A stretch of 10,642 nt of DNA from Desulfurellaceae bacterium. Lineage in GTDB: Bacteria; Campylobacterota_A; Desulfurellia; JAGGSF01. Position numbers and translations under genes: made by a program. A model generated the notes under the pieces. It was not told the origin of the DNA. It made no database searches and was given only the letters and a program-made list of their open reading frames with translations. Location: contig JAGMDW010000029.1 in assembly GCA_023128455.1 (NCBI GenBank), forward strand, positions 1-10,642. The letters are read 5' to 3'. Shown here piece by piece: positions 6,823 to 10,642 of this stretch (the first letter of the stretch is position 1; each line of letters begins with the position of its first letter).

Positions 6823-7189
6823 CTTTTTTTACCCTATCTAAAATAGCATTTATAAAAGCCCGTGCATTTTCGCCACCAAATGTCTTTGCTAACTCTATCG
6901 CCTCATCAATTACCACCTTATAGGGTGTTTCTTTACAAAATAAAAGTTCATAAATAGCCAGGCGTAAAATATTCCTATCTACAATATATAAATTTTGCCA
7001 TTTTTTAGTAGAATAACACTCAATTATGCTATCTATATGTTCTTGATGCGATTTTACACCATCAAAGAGCTCCTTGGCAAAAATCTTATCCTTCTCCTTA
7101 AGAGGTGTAAAATGTTCTTCAATTTCATTCACATCAGCATCAGCATATAAAGCCTGCAAAACAGCTATTCTTGCCTTTCTTCGAGACAT
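6758..7189 (-). CDS. nusB: Transcription antitermination factor NusB
   Basis: NusB pairs with NusE (ribosomal protein S10) at boxA to support antitermination of rRNA transcription. The 143-residue product has the all-helical family landmarks: RRKARIAVLQALYA at the N-terminus (about 3-16), VDRNILRLAIYELLF (82-97), and IDEAIELAKTFGGENARAFINAILDRV ending at about residue 120. After that the family normally stops within a few residues. Here a polar tail of about 20 residues follows, read out of frame through the start of pyrF. Adding one base to the A7 run at 6830-6824 would end the protein at DRVKKR with TGA overlapping the pyrF ATG, so the tail is doubtful. Placement directly after ribH (TAATG, 1-nt overlap) is the classical ribH-nusB pairing. 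Confidence 0.93.
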   Translation of the reverse strand: MSRRKARIAVLQALYADADVNEIEEHFTPLKEKDKIFAKELFDGVKSHQEHIDSIIECYSTKKWQNLYIVDRNILRLAIYELLFCKETPYKVVIDEAIELAKTFGGENARAFINAILDRVKKDERKINSRSGHQGERSNIQFS

Positions 7190-7647
7190 TATATTTTCTT
7201 ATAGAGATTGACCATTTCTACAAGACTCACTGCAGCATCAAACCCTTTATTTCCCATCTTTGTTCCCGCTCGCTCTATTGCCTGTTCTATTGTGTCTGTA
7301 GTTAAGATACCCATCGCTACAGGAATATCCACCTTTAAAGCTACAGAACTAATACCCTTAATTGTTTCATTGGCAATAAAATCAAAATGTGGGGTTGCTC
7401 CCCTGATTACAGCACCCAAACAGATAATACCATCGTATTTTTTACTATTTGCCATTCTATTCAAGATATATGGTATTTCAAATGCGCCCGGCACTTTAAC
7501 CACTGCAACATTCTCTTCCTTTCCATTGTGTCTTACAACAGCGTCTATCGCTCCTTCCACCAATCTTTCCGTAATGAAACTGTTAAACCTGCTTACCACA
7601 ATACCAATCTTTAAACCTGCAGCATCCAAATTCCCCTCAATGTTCAT
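7189..7647 (-). CDS. ribH: 6,7-dimethyl-8-ribityllumazine synthase (riboflavin synthase beta subunit)
   Basis: RibH condenses the RibD-derived pyrimidine with dihydroxybutanone phosphate from RibBA to form ribityllumazine, usually within an icosahedral or pentameric shell. The 152-residue product is full length and has SRFNSFIT (19-26), the binding loop VPGAFEIP (52-59), the signature GAVIRGATPHFDFI (78-91) with the catalytic His87, GILTTDT (113-119), and GNKGFDAA (132-139). A strong AAGGAG site (7658-7653) lies 5 nt before the ATG, the clearest binding site in the operon, and suits the high copy number needed for a 60-mer. There are nine bases between the ribBA stop and this start, the widest gap in the operon. 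The stop overlaps the nusB ATG by one base. Confidence 0.97.
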   Translation of the reverse strand: MNIEGNLDAAGLKIGIVVSRFNSFITERLVEGAIDAVVRHNGKEENVAVVKVPGAFEIPYILNRMANSKKYDGIICLGAVIRGATPHFDFIANETIKGISSVALKVDIPVAMGILTTDTIEQAIERAGTKMGNKGFDAAVSLVEMVNLYKKI

Positions 7648-7656
7648 AATTACTCC

Positions 7657-8856
7657 TTAAACCCGATTTAATATATGCCCCAATTTATCCTTCTTTGTTT
7701 TAAGGTAACGCCTGTTTATTTCATTAGGTTCTATCTCAATAGGCACTCTCTCTACAATCTTTAAACCATATCCCTCCAATCCTATTACTTTTTTAGGATT
7801 GTTTGTTAAAAGTTTCATATTCTTTACACCTAAATCTACTAAAATTTGTGCACCTATACCATAGTTCCTCAAGTCTGGCTTAAATCCCAATTTTATATTG
7901 GCTTCCACCGTATCCAGTCCTTCATCCTGCAAAGTATAGGCCTTAATCTTATTTGTAAGCCCAATGGCTCTTCCCTCCTGTTGCAGATATACCAATATTC
8001 CTCTTCCTTCATTCTCTATTATTTCCATCGAACGATGTAATTGTTGACCACAATCACACCTTAAAGAACCCAATGTATCCCCTGTAAGACAGGAGGAATG
8101 CATTCTCACTAAAACAGGTTCCTCCGTAGCCATTGTCCCTTTTACCAAAGCTATATGTTCAAAATCATCTATCTCGTTTTTATAGACAACGACCCGGAAA
8201 TTACCATACTTAGTAGGAAGCTCTGCTTCTGCCATTTTTTTTATCAACCTTTCATTTTTTAACCTATACTCTATTAAATCGGCAATAGTAATAATCTTTA
8301 AATTAAAGTGAGAGGCAAAATCCATAAGCTGAGCACGACGAGACATAGTCCCATCTTCATTCAATATCTCACATATCACACCTGCTGATATGAGCCCTGC
8401 CAAGCGGCACAGGTCTGTAGAACCTTCCGTATGCCCCGCCCTTACTAAAACACCACCCTTTTTTGCCCTTAAGGGAAATACATGTCCGGGCTTACTCAAA
8501 TCCTCAGGCTTTGTATCTGGTCTTATCGCCTCTTGAATAGTATAAGCTCTATCATAAGCAGAAATGCCAGTAGTTACATATTTTTTAGCATCTATAGATA
8601 CGGTAAATGCTGTCTTAAATTTGTCATTTTCATCTATTGTCATCAAATTAAGATCCAGCCTATCTGCCATCTCCTCTGTCATAGGCAGGCAGATGAGTCC
8701 TCTCCCATATTTCGTCATAAAGTTGATCTTGTCCGGTGTAACAAACTGAGCTGCCATCACCAGGTCACCTTCGTTCTCCCTGTCCTCATCATCAACCATG
8801 ATGACCATCTTTCCTTCCCTAATATCTTTAATAGCCTCATCTATCGTGCCAAACAT
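7657..8856 (-). CDS. ribBA: Bifunctional 3,4-dihydroxy-2-butanone-4-phosphate synthase / GTP cyclohydrolase II
   Basis: This 399-residue fusion supplies both riboflavin precursors. The N-terminal RibB half (about 1-200) converts ribulose 5-phosphate to dihydroxybutanone phosphate and formate; it has VDDEDRENEGDLVMAA (21-36) and GHVFPLRAKKGGVLVRAGHTEGS (124-146). The C-terminal RibA half opens GTP; it has the zinc cysteines Cys256, Cys267 and Cys269 in HSSCLTGDTLGSLRCDCG and the QEGRAIGLTNKIKAY segment (293-307), where Ala replaces a usual Gly. Both active sites look intact, so both activities are expected. I chose the ATG at 8856, which overlaps the ribE TGA as TGATG and has AAGGGG with a 5-nt spacer. 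A GTG directly before it (8859) would leave only 2 nt of spacing. Confidence 0.97.
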   Translation of the reverse strand: MFGTIDEAIKDIREGKMVIMVDDEDRENEGDLVMAAQFVTPDKINFMTKYGRGLICLPMTEEMADRLDLNLMTIDENDKFKTAFTVSIDAKKYVTTGISAYDRAYTIQEAIRPDTKPEDLSKPGHVFPLRAKKGGVLVRAGHTEGSTDLCRLAGLISAGVICEILNEDGTMSRRAQLMDFASHFNLKIITIADLIEYRLKNERLIKKMAEAELPTKYGNFRVVVYKNEIDDFEHIALVKGTMATEEPVLVRMHSSCLTGDTLGSLRCDCGQQLHRSMEIIENEGRGILVYLQQEGRAIGLTNKIKAYTLQDEGLDTVEANIKLGFKPDLRNYGIGAQILVDLGVKNMKLLTNNPKKVIGLEGYGLKIVERVPIEIEPNEINRRYLKTKKDKLGHILNRV

Positions 8857-9494
8857 CACATCCCCTTTATAAAACCATATTTTTCTAAAAAATTTTCATC
8901 TATCTCTTTTCTTTGTAAAAACCTCTCTGCATACTTTGCCAATATGTCCACCTCAATATTTACTAAGTCCCCTATTCTCTTCCCTTTTAAACTGGTAATA
9001 TTAAATGTATATGGAATAACTGCAATTTCAATACTATCTCCTATTATATCGGCTACAGTAAAACTTATACCATCTATAGCAACAGAACCTTTGCTTGCCA
9101 TATATTGCAACAATTTCTCATCTACATAAACACCAAGTCTATAAAAATCACCAGATGGAAAAAGCTTAACAATTCTTCCTATGCCATCTACATGACCTAA
9201 AACGAAATGTCCACTGATTCTATCCTTTAAACCCAAAGACCTTTCTATGTTTACCACATCTCCTGCTTTTAAATAAGAAAGCGTAGTCATGCTTAAGGTC
9301 TCCGGAGAAACATCATAAGATAGTAGATTGTCTTTTTTCTCTACAGCAGTTAAACATACACCATTGACCGCAACACTGTCCCCAATGTTTATCTCTTCCG
9401 TCATCTTTTCTGCATCTATAATTAACCTTTTCCCTCTACCTTTCCATGAAATGTTTTTTATCTTTCCTGTGCGCTCAACTATCCCGCTGAACAT
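8856..9494 (-). CDS. ribE: Riboflavin synthase alpha subunit
   Basis: Riboflavin synthase dismutates two ribityllumazine molecules into riboflavin and the RibD-derived pyrimidine. The 212-residue product shows the family's internal duplication. The first barrel opens MFSGIVE and carries VAVNGVCLTAVE (41-52), and the second, from about residue 94, carries SGHFVLGHVDGIG (94-106) and VAIDGISFTVAD (138-149). Length and both lumazine-binding repeats are normal, so it should be an active homotrimer. The symbol ribE follows common usage for this operon order (ribC in E. coli). A GGAAGG site lies 6 nt before the ATG, within the last codons of ribD, which it overlaps by 16 nt. Its stop overlaps the ribBA ATG by one base. 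Confidence 0.96.
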   Translation of the reverse strand: MFSGIVERTGKIKNISWKGRGKRLIIDAEKMTEEINIGDSVAVNGVCLTAVEKKDNLLSYDVSPETLSMTTLSYLKAGDVVNIERSLGLKDRISGHFVLGHVDGIGRIVKLFPSGDFYRLGVYVDEKLLQYMASKGSVAIDGISFTVADIIGDSIEIAVIPYTFNITSLKGKRIGDLVNIEVDILAKYAERFLQRKEIDENFLEKYGFIKGM

Positions 9495-10579
9495 GGCTTA
9501 CCTTCCACTAAAATATCCTCACCAAACATCCTGCATTTTATATCTGTCAATCTTGGAGCCTGAGATAAGCTATTAGGTGCATCGCAACCTATGGCATTAA
9601 AAGCTCCGTGAGAACCACACAGTATAGGTCCATAAAACAAAAAGCACTTATCCACCAAACCTTCTTTAACAAACGAGCCGTGAACGAGTGAACCACCTTC
9701 TATCAGTACGCTGCATATATTTAAGGAAAAGAGTTTTTGAGAAAGATCATGTAAATCAATTCTCCCGTCTTTCGCCTTGCATTTGATTATCTTTGCACTC
9801 ATCGCCCTCATCTTTCTCTGCTTATCACTGTCCGCCTCTTTCCCGCAAGCAATAAGAATCTTTCGAGGATAGATACTAAAAATCTTGGAAGAAAGGGAAA
9901 TTTTCAAAAATGTATCCAATATAATACGAAAAGGTTGCCTGGTCTTACCTTTCAATCTGCAAGTGAGAAGAGGATCATCCATATGCACGGTATTTATACC
10001 TACAAGAACAGCAGTATAATTAGACCTTAAAAAATGAGCATGTAGACGCGCCTTTTCACCCGTAATCCATTGAGAATTTCCACCTCTTACGGCTATGAGC
10101 CCATTTAAGGTCATAGCTGCCTTTAAGGCATAAAACGGCCTTTTTTTATCTATATTCGTTATGAACACCTCATTCAACTCTCTTGCTTCCTTTTCCAACA
10201 CACCAATTTTCGTTTCTATCCCCTTCTGTTTTAAAACATCTATACCATGAGAAGATCGAGGATTGGGATCTTCCAACGCCACCACAACCCTATTTATGCC
10301 ACTATTCAAAATAGCCAGGGTACAAGGCGGTGTTCGCCCATAATGATTACACGGCTCTAATGTTACATACATCGTTGAACCTAAAAGCTTCGTCTTGTCT
10401 TTTACACTCTTTATTGCCTCCGCCTCTGCATGGGAAAGACCAACTTTTCTATGGTATCCTTCACCAATAATCTCTCCATCCTTCACAATCACCGCTCCCA
10501 CTACGGGGTTAGGGCAAGTTTTACCTATTGCCTTTTTTGCCAACTGTATCGCCCGACTCATATACCTCTCATCATTCAT
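9479..10579 (-). CDS. ribD: Bifunctional riboflavin pyrimidine deaminase/reductase RibD
   Basis: RibD deaminates the GTP cyclohydrolase II product and then reduces its ribosyl side chain with NADPH. In this 366-residue protein the zinc deaminase domain (1-145) has His50-Ala-Glu52 and Cys77/Cys86 in LEPCNHYGRTPPC. The reductase domain (about 148-366) has SQWITGEKARLHAHFLRS, AVLVGINTVHMDDPLLTCR, and IEGGSLVHGSFVKEGLVDK. At the start of the reductase, the usual TLDG segment reads TLNG (Asn159), a small departure. The ATG at 10579 fits the family N-terminus (NDERYMSRAIQLA). It has no real Shine-Dalgarno site, only AAG, and lies just 8 nt downstream of a promoter -10 box, so it may begin a leaderless message. 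It is the first gene of the 13-gene minus-strand operon. Confidence 0.96.
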   Translation of the reverse strand: MNDERYMSRAIQLAKKAIGKTCPNPVVGAVIVKDGEIIGEGYHRKVGLSHAEAEAIKSVKDKTKLLGSTMYVTLEPCNHYGRTPPCTLAILNSGINRVVVALEDPNPRSSHGIDVLKQKGIETKIGVLEKEARELNEVFITNIDKKRPFYALKAAMTLNGLIAVRGGNSQWITGEKARLHAHFLRSNYTAVLVGINTVHMDDPLLTCRLKGKTRQPFRIILDTFLKISLSSKIFSIYPRKILIACGKEADSDKQRKMRAMSAKIIKCKAKDGRIDLHDLSQKLFSLNICSVLIEGGSLVHGSFVKEGLVDKCFLFYGPILCGSHGAFNAIGCDAPNSLSQAPRLTDIKCRMFGEDILVEGKPCSAG

Positions 10580-10587
10580 GTTCTTAA

Positions 10588-10616
10588 AAAATACAAGACG
10601 CTTTATATTTTGTCAA
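10588..10616 (-). promoter_or_regulatory. Sigma-70 type promoter for the rib operon
   Basis: Reading the minus strand, TTGACA (10616-10611, a perfect -35 box) is followed by a 17-nt spacer and TATTTT (10593-10588, a good -10 box). The expected transcription start, 6-8 nt past the -10 box, is at 10582-10580, directly before the ribD ATG at 10579. This would leave a leaderless or nearly leaderless mRNA. The boxes and spacing are seen directly; activity is inferred. Confidence 0.7.
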
Positions 10617-10636
10617 AGCAAATCGGAGATTTGTTT
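10616..10636. repeat. Inverted repeat abutting the rib operon -35 box
   Basis: CAAATC (10619-10624) and GATTTG (10628-10633) form a perfect 6-bp inverted repeat around GGA. In the plus-strand RNA sense it extends to 9 bp with one G-U pair (10616-10618 with 10634-10636). The half-site GATTTG is repeated directly at 10637-10642, where the window ends. It lies immediately upstream of, and touches, the -35 hexamer, a normal place for a regulator site. It could equally be part of an upstream gene's end, and no long T-run follows to make it a good terminator. Confidence 0.4.
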
Positions 10637-10642
10637 GATTTG

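Noticed and set aside
7208..7660. Long open frame on the plus strand opposite ribH (150 codons), and similar ones opposite elbB, pyrF and ribBA
   Set aside because: These run antisense to clear, conserved genes, show no recognisable domains, and reflect the base composition of the opposite strand.
10619..10633. Hairpin upstream of ribD as part of an FMN riboswitch
   Set aside because: It lies upstream of the promoter boxes, so it would not be transcribed from them, and it shows none of the multi-helix RFN layout.

Overview
The window looks like ordinary chromosomal DNA from a low-GC bacterium. It is coding almost end to end: only 1-23 and 10580-10642 lie outside genes. Gene content suggests an anaerobe or facultative anaerobe: a [4Fe-4S] endonuclease III, an iron-type alcohol dehydrogenase, an ElbB protein, a divergent MoaE-like protein, and a PyrE with the C-terminal CPLC...LVKPGS signature seen in thermophile/deltaproteobacterial-type enzymes. 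I would guess a Desulfobacterota-, Nitrospirota- or Aquificota-like or candidate-phylum lineage, but the sequence alone does not settle this. There are no rRNAs, tRNAs, insertion sequences, CRISPR arrays or phage genes.

Layout. On the left, a short plus-strand cluster (24-1300) holds a 58-residue four-cysteine protein of unknown function, a 58-residue Trm112-like zinc ribbon, and a ten-helix AEC-family permease. Everything else is one minus-strand cluster of 13 genes read from 10579 down to 1269: ribD, ribE, ribBA, ribH, nusB, pyrF, pyrE, elbB, a MoaE-like gene, nth, an iron-containing alcohol dehydrogenase, mnmA and a degenerate methyltransferase-like gene. Neighbouring genes overlap or are at most 9 nt apart, so the cluster is almost certainly one transcript. 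The two clusters converge and overlap tail to tail by 32 nt (1269-1300), with no visible terminator.

How the genes work together. RibBA makes both precursors, the pyrimidine from GTP and dihydroxybutanone phosphate from ribulose 5-phosphate. RibD, RibH and RibE then carry the pathway to riboflavin; only the phosphatase step and the flavokinase/FAD synthetase are missing. PyrE and PyrF are the last two steps to UMP. NusB (antitermination/rRNA transcription), Nth (base excision repair) and MnmA (tRNA 2-thiouridine) are housekeeping passengers.

The operon is preceded by a near-consensus sigma-70 promoter, TTGACA-N17-TATTTT, only 8 nt before the ribD ATG. The mRNA would be leaderless or nearly so, leaving no room for the usual FMN riboswitch. 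Other points worth a look: NusB carries an odd C-terminal tail reading 65 nt into pyrF that one extra A in an A7 run would remove; the MoaE-like protein lacks the family's catalytic lysines; the last gene is a methyltransferase-like protein without a SAM-binding glycine motif; and Nth has Arg in place of a key Gln. Several starts are better placed downstream of the longest open frame (mnmA, the alcohol dehydrogenase, pyrE, ribBA), and I give those.
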